A stretch of DNA of 34,151 bases. It comes from Planctomycetales bacterium. Lineage in GTDB: Bacteria; Planctomycetota; Planctomycetia; Pirellulales; Pirellulaceae. The position numbers and the translations under genes were made by a program. Location: the NCBI GenBank assembly GCA_020426845.1, contig JAGQPF010000455.1:1-34151 (forward strand). The letters run 5' to 3'. Of this stretch, positions 24,828 to 32,677 are shown in pieces. How positions within the stretch are numbered: position 1 is the first letter of the stretch; each line of letters opens with the position of its first letter. The notes under the pieces are model-generated. The model had not been told where the DNA came from. It saw only the letters and a program-made list of their open reading frames with translations, and did no database searches.

Positions 24828-25727
24828 TTAGACGGCAACCGGCGTCAGTCCGTATTGCTCCATCGTGACCCGCAGCTTGGCCTCGCCAGCGGCGTCGAGC
24901 GCGCACATCGGCAAACGCAATTCGCCCGTGTCCCGGCCGAGCAGTCGCATGGCTGCCTTGATCGGAATCGGATTGGAAGACAGCGACAGCAGGTCTCGGC
25001 ACAGCGGGAACAGCTTGTGGTGCGCGGCCTGCGCGGCGGCCAGATCGCCGGCGGCAAAGGCTCGCGTCAACGCCAGCATGTCCTCGGGAACAATGTTGCC
25101 GACGACCGAGATCACTCCCTCGCCGCCAACCGACATCAGCGGCAAGGTGAGGCTGTCGTCGCCGCTCAGCAGTGTCAGATCCGTGGCGCCCAAGACTTGG
25201 GACGCTTGGTCGAGCGACCCGGTGGCCTCCTTGACCATCGTAATGTTGGGCAGCTCTGCCATCCGCACGATCGTCTCGGGCTCGATGTTCTTGCCGGTTC
25301 GGCCCGGAATGTTGTAGACGCAGATCGGCAGGTCGCATGATTCGGCCAGCACCTTGTAGTGCTGATAGAAGCCCTCCTGACTCGGCTTGTTGTAGTAGGG
25401 GGCCACAACCAGCGCGGCATCCACGCCGGCCTCCTGAGCATGCCGAGTCAGCTGCACTGCCTCGACGGTCGAATTCGACCCGGTGCCGGCCATCACCTTG
25501 ACGCGTCCCGCCACGGCCTCCACAACCGCTTCGACGACCCGATGGTGCTCGTCGTGCGACAACGTGGGCGACTCGCCCGTGGTGCCCACGGGGCACAGGC
25601 ACTGGGTGCCGGCGTTCACCTGAAAATCGACCTGCTCCTGCAGTCGATCGTAATCCACTTCCCCATTCTTGAAGGGAGTCACAATGGCAACGGACAAGCC
25701 AGCGAAATCGGAGCCTCTGCGCGTCAT
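24828..25727 (-). CDS. dapA: 4-hydroxy-tetrahydrodipicolinate synthase
   Basis: A 299-residue class I aldolase-type TIM barrel that condenses pyruvate with aspartate semialdehyde, the first committed step of lysine and diaminopimelate synthesis. The Schiff-base lysine is K166 in [11 protein letters not shown]. The catalytic triad partners are T50 in PVGTTGES and Y139 in [10 protein letters not shown], with R143 contacting the substrate carboxylate. The length fits the family. The ATG at 25727 is chosen because longer frames add only an unrelated leader. The gene follows pdxJ by 92 bases on the same strand, so cotranscription is plausible. Related N-acetylneuraminate lyases share the fold, but the loop GTTGE and the context favour DapA. 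Confidence 0.95.
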   Translation of the reverse strand: MTRRGSDFAGLSVAIVTPFKNGEVDYDRLQEQVDFQVNAGTQCLCPVGTTGESPTLSHDEHHRVVEAVVEAVAGRVKVMAGTGSNSTVEAVQLTRHAQEAGVDAALVVAPYYNKPSQEGFYQHYKVLAESCDLPICVYNIPGRTGKNIEPETIVRMAELPNITMVKEATGSLDQASQVLGATDLTLLSGDDSLTLPLMSVGGEGVISVVGNIVPEDMLALTRAFAAGDLAAAQAAHHKLFPLCRDLLSLSSNPIPIKAAMRLLGRDTGELRLPMCALDAAGEAKLRVTMEQYGLTPVAV

Positions 25728-25819
25728 GAGAATTGGCCGTGGGGGTGAAGCAAACGAAGGCGAGAGAAGCGGGGATGCTCTGGAAACTCCCAATTGTAGC
25801 GTCCCCGCCGCGGGGTAGG

Positions 25820-26548
25820 TCAGACCGTGACCAACGTTTTCATTTCCCGGACGGCCCGCTCCATCCCGACCAGCACCGCGCGGGAGACGATGGCGTGCCC
25901 AATGTTCAGCTCGAACATGTCTTGAATTGCCGCAACGGGGACAACGTTTCGGTAGTTGAGTCCATGTCCGGCGTGCAGTGCCCAGCGTTGCTTGCGGATG
26001 AACGCGGAGGCTTCGGCCAACTGCGCCAGTTCCGCCTGTCGATTGGTTTCGTCTCCCGAGGCCTCGGCGGCCAAGGCATACCTGCCGGTATGCAGCTCCA
26101 CCGCGTCGATTTCCAGCTGTGCGGCGGCCTCGAGTTGTCGCATGTCGGGATCGAGGAACAAACTGACCCGAATCCCCGCTTCGCGCAGGCGATCAGCGCT
26201 CTTCCGCACGTCGTCCTGCCTGCCGGCGACATCCAGGCCGCCTTCGGTCGTCACCTCCTCACGGCGTTCCGGCACCAGCGTGGCTTGCTCGGGGCGAAGG
26301 CGGCAAGCCAGCTCGACAATCTCGTCCACACATCCCAACTCGAGATTCAACCGAGTGTGCACCGTTTCTCGCAGCACGCGCAGATCGCGGTCCTGGATGT
26401 GCCGGCGATCCTCGCGAAGATGAATGGTGATGCCGTCGGCGCCGCCGAGCTCTGCCAAAACCGCCGCCGCGACCGGATCCGGCTCATAGGTCTGGCGGGC
26501 TTGGCGAAGTGTCGCTACGTGGTCGATGTTGACTCCGAGCTCGGGCAT
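25820..26548 (-). CDS. pdxJ: Pyridoxine 5'-phosphate synthase
   Basis: A 242-residue PdxJ, which joins 3-amino-2-oxopropyl phosphate (1-amino-acetone 3-phosphate) with 1-deoxy-D-xylulose 5-phosphate to make pyridoxine 5'-phosphate in the DXP-dependent vitamin B6 pathway. Signature segments include [15 protein letters not shown] (4-18), [21 protein letters not shown] and HAGHGLNY near the C-terminus, all parts of the TIM-barrel active site. The ATG at 26548 gives the family's standard length; the frame continues upstream to 26818 but that part has no family similarity. It is the first gene of the minus-strand series pdxJ, dapA, FHA-GGDEF and diverges from the blaI-like gene. Confidence 0.97.
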   Translation of the reverse strand: MPELGVNIDHVATLRQARQTYEPDPVAAAVLAELGGADGITIHLREDRRHIQDRDLRVLRETVHTRLNLELGCVDEIVELACRLRPEQATLVPERREEVTTEGGLDVAGRQDDVRKSADRLREAGIRVSLFLDPDMRQLEAAAQLEIDAVELHTGRYALAAEASGDETNRQAELAQLAEASAFIRKQRWALHAGHGLNYRNVVPVAAIQDMFELNIGHAIVSRAVLVGMERAVREMKTLVTV

Positions 26549-26872
26549 TTCAGTCTCGTAGGGTGAAGCGGCGGAATGGACCTTCGGCGGGCAGGATCGA
26601 TCCACGATTATGCGGATTTTCGTCCGCTCGCCCATCGCCCACCCAACTCGAGCAGGAACCAGTGGACCGTCAGCCTTAGTTTTGGGGTTGGAAAACTCGC
26701 GAAGTCGTGGCGAGCCACGAGCTTGTGACGGCGGCCACCTCGACGTTTTCGTGTTGACGGGGCAATAGAGGGGACACATCGGCCTGCATTCGGTTCGCGA
26801 GCCGATCCGGGAGGCCATTTGTACGGTGGCGAGTTGCGATTCCCGTGTGGCCCGGGCTCACTAGCCCCCAGA
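26549..26872. other. Divergent spacer upstream of pdxJ and the BlaI-type gene
   Basis: This stretch of about 320 bases has no recognised gene. It contains a short hairpin with 7-base arms TCGTGGC / GCCACGA around GA (26705-26720), probably one more dispersed palindrome, and should hold the pdxJ promoter, which I could not place. The BlaI-type gene's promoter lies at its right edge. Confidence 0.5.
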
Positions 26873-26906
26873 TTGACATTTGTAGAGACATGATTAGAAT
26901 CGGGGC
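26873..26906 (+). promoter_or_regulatory. Sigma-70-type promoter with BlaI-like operator, predicting a leaderless mRNA
   Basis: TTGACA (26873-26878) is a perfect -35 box; sixteen bases later TAGAAT (26895-26900) matches the -10 consensus at five of six positions. The ATG of the repressor gene begins at 26907, seven bases after the -10 box, exactly where transcription would be expected to start, so the message may lack a leader. The overlapping decamer GACATTTGTA (26875-26884) differs at one position from the TACA-NN-TGTA core bound by BlaI/MecI repressors, suggesting autorepression. Confidence 0.7.
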
Positions 26907-27329
26907 ATGGCCAAGCAAAACGAACGTGACTTGAGCAAGGCGGAATGGGCGCTGATGTCCGCGCTCTGGGCTCGAGAACGCGGCACCGCCACGGAAATTC
27001 AAAAGGACCTGCAAGACACGCAGGGCTGGGCCTACTCCACCGTCAAAACGATGCTCGACCGGTTGGTGGAAAAAGGGTTCGTCTCGTTCCGACGCGTGGG
27101 GAACGTGTACGAGTACTTTCCCAGCGTCCATCGCAAATCCGCCATCGCGCGGGCGCTGGACGACATGATCGACCGAGTGCTCGACGGCGCCATCACCCCG
27201 TTTTTCTCTCGACTGCTGGAGCGACGACAGCTGAAGGCCAGTGAAGTCGAGGAACTAAAATCGATTCTCAATCAACACGGCCAGGACGCGTCGGACTCGG
27301 ACAGCAACGAGACGCCTCGTGAGACTTAG
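26907..27329 (+). CDS. BlaI/MecI family transcriptional repressor
   Basis: A 140-residue winged-helix repressor (Penicillinase_R family). The DNA-binding part is LSKAEWALMSALWARERGTATEIQ, then the recognition helix region GWAYSTVKTMLDRLVEKGFVSFRRVGNVYEYFP (about 40-73). The C-terminal helices (about 80-125) form the dimerisation region, in which BlaR1 proteases cut known relatives. In planctomycetes such genes are numerous and usually paired with an M56 peptidase, as here: the M56 gene begins 49 bases downstream on the same strand. It probably represses its own promoter through the candidate operator at 26875-26884. A link with beta-lactam resistance is not supported, because no beta-lactamase or penicillin-binding protein gene is nearby. 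Confidence 0.93.
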   Translation: MAKQNERDLSKAEWALMSALWARERGTATEIQKDLQDTQGWAYSTVKTMLDRLVEKGFVSFRRVGNVYEYFPSVHRKSAIARALDDMIDRVLDGAITPFFSRLLERRQLKASEVEELKSILNQHGQDASDSDSNETPRET

Positions 27330-27378
27330 CAGAGCGATCGCGGAGTCGACTCTTCACTCCATTCGATAAACCGGCTTC

Positions 27379-29643
27379 ATGCAACACCTGCACCACATCG
27401 CCGACATCTGGTCGCAGTGGATGGTTGGCGTATCGTGCCAGCTGTGCTTGCTGGTGGCAGTGTTGTTGACGCTCGACCTGTTGCTGCGGTGCCACAGCGC
27501 CACGATTCGCTACGGACTTTGGTCGCTCGTTTTGTTGAGATTGGTGTTGCCGCCGAGCTTTGCCTTGCCGACCGGGTGGGGCTGGTGGGTGCTCAACCCA
27601 GCTCCGGCGCAAACAGCGATCGCGCCGACGCCGCTCGACTCGCCGGTCGATCTCTCGGCCGCGTTTTCTCTGCGCCGTTCGGAAGGCCCGGGAGCTAGTC
27701 TGCCGCAGTCATCGATCTACATCGCCGAGTCACCCGCTCGCGTTCATCCTTCACCGGCAACATCGGCCACAATGGCGGCCGCGTCACCGGTGGATTCACC
27801 AACTGAATCATCGGCGGACTCATCAACTCGCTCGTGGGGGCAGCGTTGGGGCCTCGTGCAAACTTCCGTGCGAGCGTCCGTGCAAGCGTGGCTCGCCGAA
27901 TGGTCCGTCGTGTTGTTGCTCGTCTATCTGGGCATGGTCTGCGCTCAGTTCGGGATGTTGTTTTCGTCATCGCTGCAGGTGCGTCATTGGGCATCGCGTG
28001 CCAGATTGATCTGCTCTCCTGCCGTCCAGGCTCTGCTGGACGAGTGCCGAGCGCGAGTCGGGATCACGGGCACCGTGGAGCTGCGCGACAGCGAGTCGTG
28101 CACGACGCCGTTGGTGGTGGGCATGTTCAAGCCCGTGATCTTGATTCCCTCCACCATCCTCAAGCAGCTCGATCGCGATGAGTTGGCGGCGGTTTTGACA
28201 CATGAGCTGCAACATATTCGGCGTCGCGACGGCATGTTAAACGTGCTTCAAGCGGTGCTGGGGGTGGCCTACTTTTTCCATCCGCTCGTGTGGCTGGCCA
28301 ACTCGCGAATCCGCTTGTTGCGCGAGGACGTATGCGACGAGTTCACGCTCGCGAGCCTCGATTGTGGCGCGAAACCCTATGGCTCGGCGCTGGTCAAGGT
28401 GGCCGAGACGCTTGGCTATGCCGCGCCACCCTTGGCGATGGGCGTGCTCGACGGGAGCTCGCCTTTGAAACGCCGCTTGCTGAGGATCCTGGATCCTCGC
28501 ACCGGCAGCAATAATCCGTGGGGATTGCAGGCGTTCATGATCACGGCCGCCGTTGCTTTGACGGTGCTCCCCGGAGGGCCGCGGCCGGTCGGCGCTCAGA
28601 GTCACGATGGCACGGCGTCCTCAAAGTCCATGGCAAGCCAGGTCGAATCGCGAACACCTACGCCAGCAGCGGCACTGCCCGGCGACGTGCCGCTCAACGA
28701 CGCGCCTCCGTCTCAGCCTGCAACTGAACTGCTCCCGCCCTTGGAGCATTCGGCGAAAACGCCACGGGCTCCATCACTTGCCCCGGAGAGTCACGAGCCG
28801 CCCGTCGCCGCGGCGAACGCCAGTTCTGCGCCTCGCGACGTCGCTGTTCCCCCGGCAGACTTCCACTACCTGACGGAGTCGACCCGACATTTGGACTATG
28901 ACGTTCAGGTGGAGGCGAGTTGGGGCGATGCTCGGCGGTCGTGGGCGGGCAGCGCCGAATTCGAATTGCTCGTGATGAATGATCGCTCCGTGACGACGAT
29001 GTTTCGACCACGGATCCGTCGCACATCCGGCGACAGCGACGAGTGGCTTGACGACAGGATGTTTGCCGGCGCCCATCCGCAAACTTGGACGCGCCGTGGC
29101 GAGCCGCTGGCAGGAGACGGCGACCCGCTGCCCCTGGTGGGGCGATCCTTCTCCTCGTTGTTGCTGCCGCAGTTGCCTCAGGCCGGCGAGCCCCGTTCCT
29201 CCATGGCCCCGAAGACATTCGAACTCAAAGTCCCCCCGGCGTTGCGACTGACGTTGGGAATGTCCGACGCTCCGACGCGCCACCCATTCGAGCACTTTCC
29301 GGTCTTTCCCGGCGCTCCCGCCAACATGGATCCCTGGTCGCACTTCTCCCCGTTCGGCACGGCTAACGACTCGATGGCGATCCAATTCCGGGTCGGCGCC
29401 GAGTGGCTTGCCAAGCAAGACTCGCAGTGGGTCGTTCGCGAGTCGATTTCACAGACTTCCCTATCCACGGTGGACGGCCAGCCTCGCTACCGAATGTTGG
29501 GCTCTGTCACATCCGCAGTGGAGCCGTCGTCGCGGTCGCCACAAAGGACCGTGGCGCACTTCGAGGGCCGTGGCGCACTGTCCTCCACCGCACGCGAGCC
29601 GATCTGGACGCTGGATATCGAATTGCGACGCCGAGCTCCCTGA
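27379..29643 (+). CDS. BlaR1/MecR1-like M56 peptidase with unfamiliar C-terminal domain
   Basis: A 754-residue membrane metallopeptidase. Transmembrane helices are visible at about 14-36, 44-64, 172-195 and 378-398. The zinc site is H275-E-L-Q-H279 in a cytoplasmic loop, with a downstream glutamate in REDVCDEF (E316 or E321). A long serine- and proline-rich linker lies at 90-150 and another at 400-490. In BlaR1 the part after the last helix is a penicillin-sensing domain; here about 490-754 is beta-rich (VQVEASWGDARRSWAGSAEFELLV, SMAIQFRVGAEWL) and I see no SxxK/KTG motif set. It probably senses another outer-membrane or periplasmic signal and cleaves the BlaI-type repressor encoded 49 bases upstream. 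The ligand is unknown. Confidence 0.9.
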   Translation: MQHLHHIADIWSQWMVGVSCQLCLLVAVLLTLDLLLRCHSATIRYGLWSLVLLRLVLPPSFALPTGWGWWVLNPAPAQTAIAPTPLDSPVDLSAAFSLRRSEGPGASLPQSSIYIAESPARVHPSPATSATMAAASPVDSPTESSADSSTRSWGQRWGLVQTSVRASVQAWLAEWSVVLLLVYLGMVCAQFGMLFSSSLQVRHWASRARLICSPAVQALLDECRARVGITGTVELRDSESCTTPLVVGMFKPVILIPSTILKQLDRDELAAVLTHELQHIRRRDGMLNVLQAVLGVAYFFHPLVWLANSRIRLLREDVCDEFTLASLDCGAKPYGSALVKVAETLGYAAPPLAMGVLDGSSPLKRRLLRILDPRTGSNNPWGLQAFMITAAVALTVLPGGPRPVGAQSHDGTASSKSMASQVESRTPTPAAALPGDVPLNDAPPSQPATELLPPLEHSAKTPRAPSLAPESHEPPVAAANASSAPRDVAVPPADFHYLTESTRHLDYDVQVEASWGDARRSWAGSAEFELLVMNDRSVTTMFRPRIRRTSGDSDEWLDDRMFAGAHPQTWTRRGEPLAGDGDPLPLVGRSFSSLLLPQLPQAGEPRSSMAPKTFELKVPPALRLTLGMSDAPTRHPFEHFPVFPGAPANMDPWSHFSPFGTANDSMAIQFRVGAEWLAKQDSQWVVRESISQTSLSTVDGQPRYRMLGSVTSAVEPSSRSPQRTVAHFEGRGALSSTAREPIWTLDIELRRRAP

Positions 29644-29652
29644 CGAACGTAG

Positions 29653-29736
29653 CACAGGCTGCTAGCCTGTGGTGATTGTGGTTTTCGCCAGAGGTTGCAG
29701 GCTGGCAGCCTGCACCACGACAGGCTGGCATTCTGC
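29653..29736. repeat. Palindromic repeats upstream of the LOG-family gene
   Basis: Hairpin one: CACAGGCT-GCT-AGCCTGTG (29653-29671). Hairpin two: GCAGGCT-GGC-AGCCTGC (29697-29713). A third, decayed copy is near 29721-29736. Similar copies follow the gene at 30353-30463. They belong to a dispersed palindromic repeat and may terminate the M56 transcript. Confidence 0.85.
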
Positions 29737-29762
29737 ACCACGACAATTGAGGAACGGTTCGC

Positions 29763-30338
29763 ATGCGAGTGGCTGTTTACTGTGCTTCCAGCAAATCGTG
29801 CGACAGGGCATACCACGCGGCCGCTCGCGAGCTCGGCGAACGTTTGGCGGAAGCGGGCCATGAAATCGTCTACGGCGGCGGCGCAGTCGGGTCCATGGGC
29901 GCGCTGGCCGACGGCGCCTTGGCGAAAGGCGGTCGCGTGATTGGCGTGTTGCCCGAATTCATGCATGAGCTCGAATGGGGGCATCCCGGCCTCGACGAAC
30001 TCGAGATTGTGGAGGACATGCGCACTCGCAAGCACCGCATGCTCTCGGTCAGTGACGCAGCCGTGGCACTTCCCGGCGGCACCGGCACGCTCGAGGAGCT
30101 GCTTGAGGCATTGACACTCAAGCGGTTGGGCATCTACACGCGGCCGATTGTGCTGGTCAACACGCTCGGGTTCTACCAGCAACTGGTGCAGTTGTTGGAG
30201 CACTGCATTGGACAGCGGTTCATGGGCGATCCACATCGCGACATGTGGGTGCTCGTCAATGATCCCAGCGAGGTGCTCGCCGCGATCGACGCTGCCCCTC
30301 CTTGGGACGAAGCGGCGAGGAGCTTCGCCGGGATGTGA
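29763..30338 (+). CDS. LOG family protein (TIGR00730-type)
   Basis: A 191-residue Rossmann-like protein of the LONELY GUY family. Characterised members release free cytokinin bases from cytokinin riboside monophosphates, and bacterial members commonly act as nucleoside-monophosphate phosphoribohydrolases. The nucleotide-binding segment IVYGGGAVGSMG (35-46), the substrate-binding MRTRKHRM (86-93) and the signature PGGTGTLEE (104-112) are all intact, so activity is likely. The ATG at 29763 is the natural start, just after GAGGAACGGTTCGC. Palindromic repeats flank the gene on both sides, and it is not in an obvious operon. Confidence 0.94.
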   Translation: MRVAVYCASSKSCDRAYHAAARELGERLAEAGHEIVYGGGAVGSMGALADGALAKGGRVIGVLPEFMHELEWGHPGLDELEIVEDMRTRKHRMLSVSDAAVALPGGTGTLEELLEALTLKRLGIYTRPIVLVNTLGFYQQLVQLLEHCIGQRFMGDPHRDMWVLVNDPSEVLAAIDAAPPWDEAARSFAGM

Positions 30339-30352
30339 ACGCGCTGTCGTGG

Positions 30353-30463
30353 TGCAGGCTGCCAGCCTGCAACTTTGGGGCGACACCCGCGATCAACATA
30401 GGCTGTCGTCGTGGCACAGGCTGCCAGCCTGTGTTTGAATCGAATCACAGGCTGTGCCACGAC
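30353..30463. repeat. Palindromic repeats downstream of the LOG-family gene
   Basis: TGCAGGCT-GCC-AGCCTGCA (30353-30371) and CACAGGCT-GCC-AGCCTGTG (30415-30433) are perfect 8-base hairpins; a half copy CACAGGCTGTGCCACGAC follows at 30446-30463. They sit between the LOG gene and the convergent transporter gene and may terminate both transcripts. They are the same family as the copies at 29653-29736. Confidence 0.87.
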
Positions 30464-30465
30464 TG

Positions 30466-31890
30466 TTAGATGAAGTAACAGCGGGCTGTCACGACAACGA
30501 CGCCGATCAGATTCAGCACGAGTCCTTCCCTCGCCATCTGCCGCACCGTGACATCGGAGCCTCCGAACACAATCGCGTTGGTGGGAGTGGCGACGGGCAG
30601 CATGAACGCGAAACTTGCGCTGAGCGTCGCGGGGATCATGATCGACTTGGCGTCGATGCCGGCCGCCACCGCCGCCGCCGCGAGAATCGGCAGCAACAAC
30701 GTGGTGGTTGCGGTGTTGCTGGTGATCTCCGTCAGGAAGGTCACGATCAGGCAGATACAGGCAATCATCGCGATCAGCGGCAACTCGGCGAGCTGTGCCA
30801 CGTGGGCGCCCAGCGTGTCGCTCAAGCCCGATTCGCCAAACGCTTGAGCGATCGCAATGCCGCCGCCGAACAACAACAGCACTCCCCATTGAATGTTGCT
30901 AGCGGTGTCCCAGTCGAGCAACTTGCGCCCGCGATTGCGGCCTTCGGTCTCCCCGTTGGGGATGAGGCACATCGCGACGACGGCCAACATGGCAACGCTT
31001 GCGTCGTTGGCGGCGGCCAGGGAAAAGCCCGGCAAGGAGATGGCGCTCCAGCCGCCAAACGGCTGCTTTCGAGTGACCCAAAGCAGGGCCGTCACGGCGA
31101 ACACCACCAATGTTCGCACCTCTTCTCGTCGCCACGGATGCGACGAAGCCAGTTTGACCGTCGTCTCTCGACGGCAGCCTCGCGTGAGCCAACAGGCGGC
31201 GATGGGGAGCATGACCAGGCTGACAGGCAAGGCCCAGGACATCCAGTCAAGGAAGGTCGGCTCTTCGCCAAAGCTGACTCGAAAGTTCTGCATGAACACC
31301 AGATTCGGAGGCGTGCCGATCGGCGTGACAATTCCACCGAGGCTCGCGGCATAGGCAAGACTCAGCAGCAGCCTGCCACGAATCTGGCTGTCCTCGATGC
31401 CTTCCAAGGCGGCCAGGGCAATCGGCAGCAGCATCAGCACAGTCGCGGCGTTCGAGATCCACATGCTGAGAAACCAGGAAGCCGCCATGAAGCCCCAGAT
31501 CATCCGGCGGCTATCGCCCTCGCCCATCGCCTTCACCATGCCAACCGCGATTCGCCGATGGACGCCGCTGCGCTCCATGGCCGTGGACAACATGAAGCCG
31601 CCCATCATCAGCAGCACGAGCGGGTTGCCATAGGAGGCGCCAACCTGCTCGGGCGTCAACACGCCGACCATGGGGAAGATAGCCAGCGGCAACAGCGACG
31701 TGACCGGGATCTGCACGGGCTCGAAGATCCACCAGATGGCACACCACACCGTCGTGGCGGCCGTCCAGGCGATCTCCGCCGAAAGATGTTGTGTCTGCCA
31801 GGCCGTCAGAGCCGCCAGCGCAGGGCCAACCCATAACGCGAGTAGGCGCACTCGGTCGAGCGACTTGGCGGAAGTCGAGGTGTCGGACAT
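30466..31890 (-). CDS. SLC13/DASS family sodium-coupled anion transporter
   Basis: A 474-residue polytopic inner-membrane protein with about eleven to twelve hydrophobic helices. The divalent anion:sodium symporter family imports dicarboxylates, tricarboxylates, sulfate or phosphate with sodium. Both inverted-repeat halves carry the expected sodium/substrate hairpin motif: SNAAT (146-150) and SNTAT in the second half, plus PIGTPPN (191-196) and LPVATPTNAIVFGG near the C-terminus. The ATG at 31890 gives a complete first helix. It diverges from the CoA-binding protein gene across 186 bases and converges with the LOG gene. The substrate cannot be assigned, though sulfate or a dicarboxylate would fit the sulfatase-rich region. 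Confidence 0.92.
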   Translation of the reverse strand: MSDTSTSAKSLDRVRLLALWVGPALAALTAWQTQHLSAEIAWTAATTVWCAIWWIFEPVQIPVTSLLPLAIFPMVGVLTPEQVGASYGNPLVLLMMGGFMLSTAMERSGVHRRIAVGMVKAMGEGDSRRMIWGFMAASWFLSMWISNAATVLMLLPIALAALEGIEDSQIRGRLLLSLAYAASLGGIVTPIGTPPNLVFMQNFRVSFGEEPTFLDWMSWALPVSLVMLPIAACWLTRGCRRETTVKLASSHPWRREEVRTLVVFAVTALLWVTRKQPFGGWSAISLPGFSLAAANDASVAMLAVVAMCLIPNGETEGRNRGRKLLDWDTASNIQWGVLLLFGGGIAIAQAFGESGLSDTLGAHVAQLAELPLIAMIACICLIVTFLTEITSNTATTTLLLPILAAAAVAAGIDAKSIMIPATLSASFAFMLPVATPTNAIVFGGSDVTVRQMAREGLVLNLIGVVVVTARCYFI

Positions 31891-32076
31891 GGATGAAAGG
31901 GAAGTGTTGGTGTGGCGTGAGGTGTACAGAATAACTCAACCGGCCGGTGGACGTGAGCGCGGCCGGCGATGGGCTCGCGCCCCGCGCCGATCTGCTAAGA
32001 TCGAGCAATTCCTCGAAACCCGGGCCGTTTGCCCGGATTGCCTGACTCCTCTCCTCCGCTGCCATCCTTTCTCACC

Positions 32077-32472
32077 ATGACGCGTAACATCGAACGAGTC
32101 GCCGTGCTCGGCGCCAGCACCAAGCCCGATCGTTACTCTTACCTGGCGGTGGAGGCGTTGATGTCACATGGACATCGCGTGTTTCCGGTGTCGCCAACCG
32201 GCGAAGAAGTGCTGGGCAATCCCGGTTATCGCTCGTTACGCGACATCCCGGAGCCGTTGGACACGGTGACGCTCTACGTGAACCCACAGCGATTGATGAG
32301 CTTGTTGGATGACCTGCTCGCCAGCCCCCCCCGCCGAGTGATCTTCAACCCCGGCACCGAATCGAAGGAGGCTTGGGAAAAACTGGAAGCCGCTGGTGTC
32401 TTTTGTCAGCAAGCCTGCACGCTCGTGCTGCTTTCGACGGGCCAATACGATCAGCCGCAATCCGAGGAATAG
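32077..32472 (+). CDS. CoA-binding domain protein (YccU-like)
   Basis: A 131-residue Rossmann-fold protein of the CoA_binding_2 family. The glycine-rich nucleotide loop VAVLGASTKPDRYSYLAVEAL begins at about residue 8, VFPVSPTGEEVLG is about 35-47, and VIFNPGTES and GVFCQQACTLVLL mark the last strands. Proteins of this family bind coenzyme A, but no reaction is known. The ATG at 32077 is the start giving the standard length; upstream in-frame codons to 32029 add residues without similarity. An inverted repeat GATCT-GCTA-AGATC (31989-32002) lies 75 bases upstream and includes a possible extended -10 (TGCTAAGAT). No strong Shine-Dalgarno is visible. Confidence 0.92.
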   Translation: MTRNIERVAVLGASTKPDRYSYLAVEALMSHGHRVFPVSPTGEEVLGNPGYRSLRDIPEPLDTVTLYVNPQRLMSLLDDLLASPPRRVIFNPGTESKEAWEKLEAAGVFCQQACTLVLLSTGQYDQPQSEE

Positions 32473-32677
32473 TCGGCAAGATTTCGGGCTCGCATGCGAA
32501 TCACTCAATTCGCAATGGGGATTGTCACGCTGGCTGGTTGGCGGTTGGCGGTATGGGCCAGGTTGAGCCGACCTCGACAGTTTTCCCTTGGGAAGCAGCG
32601 GTAAGAACTGGTAAGTTGAGGCATCGGGCGCCATGCCCATGGCTGGACACGAAGAGACTCGTTGCACGAGGCGGTCC

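Noticed and set aside
26907-29643. Beta-lactam resistance operon
   Set aside because: A BlaI/M56 pair alone does not show this; there is no beta-lactamase or PBP gene and the sensor lacks visible penicillin-binding motifs.
30454-31836. Plus-strand open frame of 460 codons
   Set aside because: It is antisense to the SLC13-type transporter; the predicted protein is rich in H, Q and R, as expected opposite hydrophobic codons.
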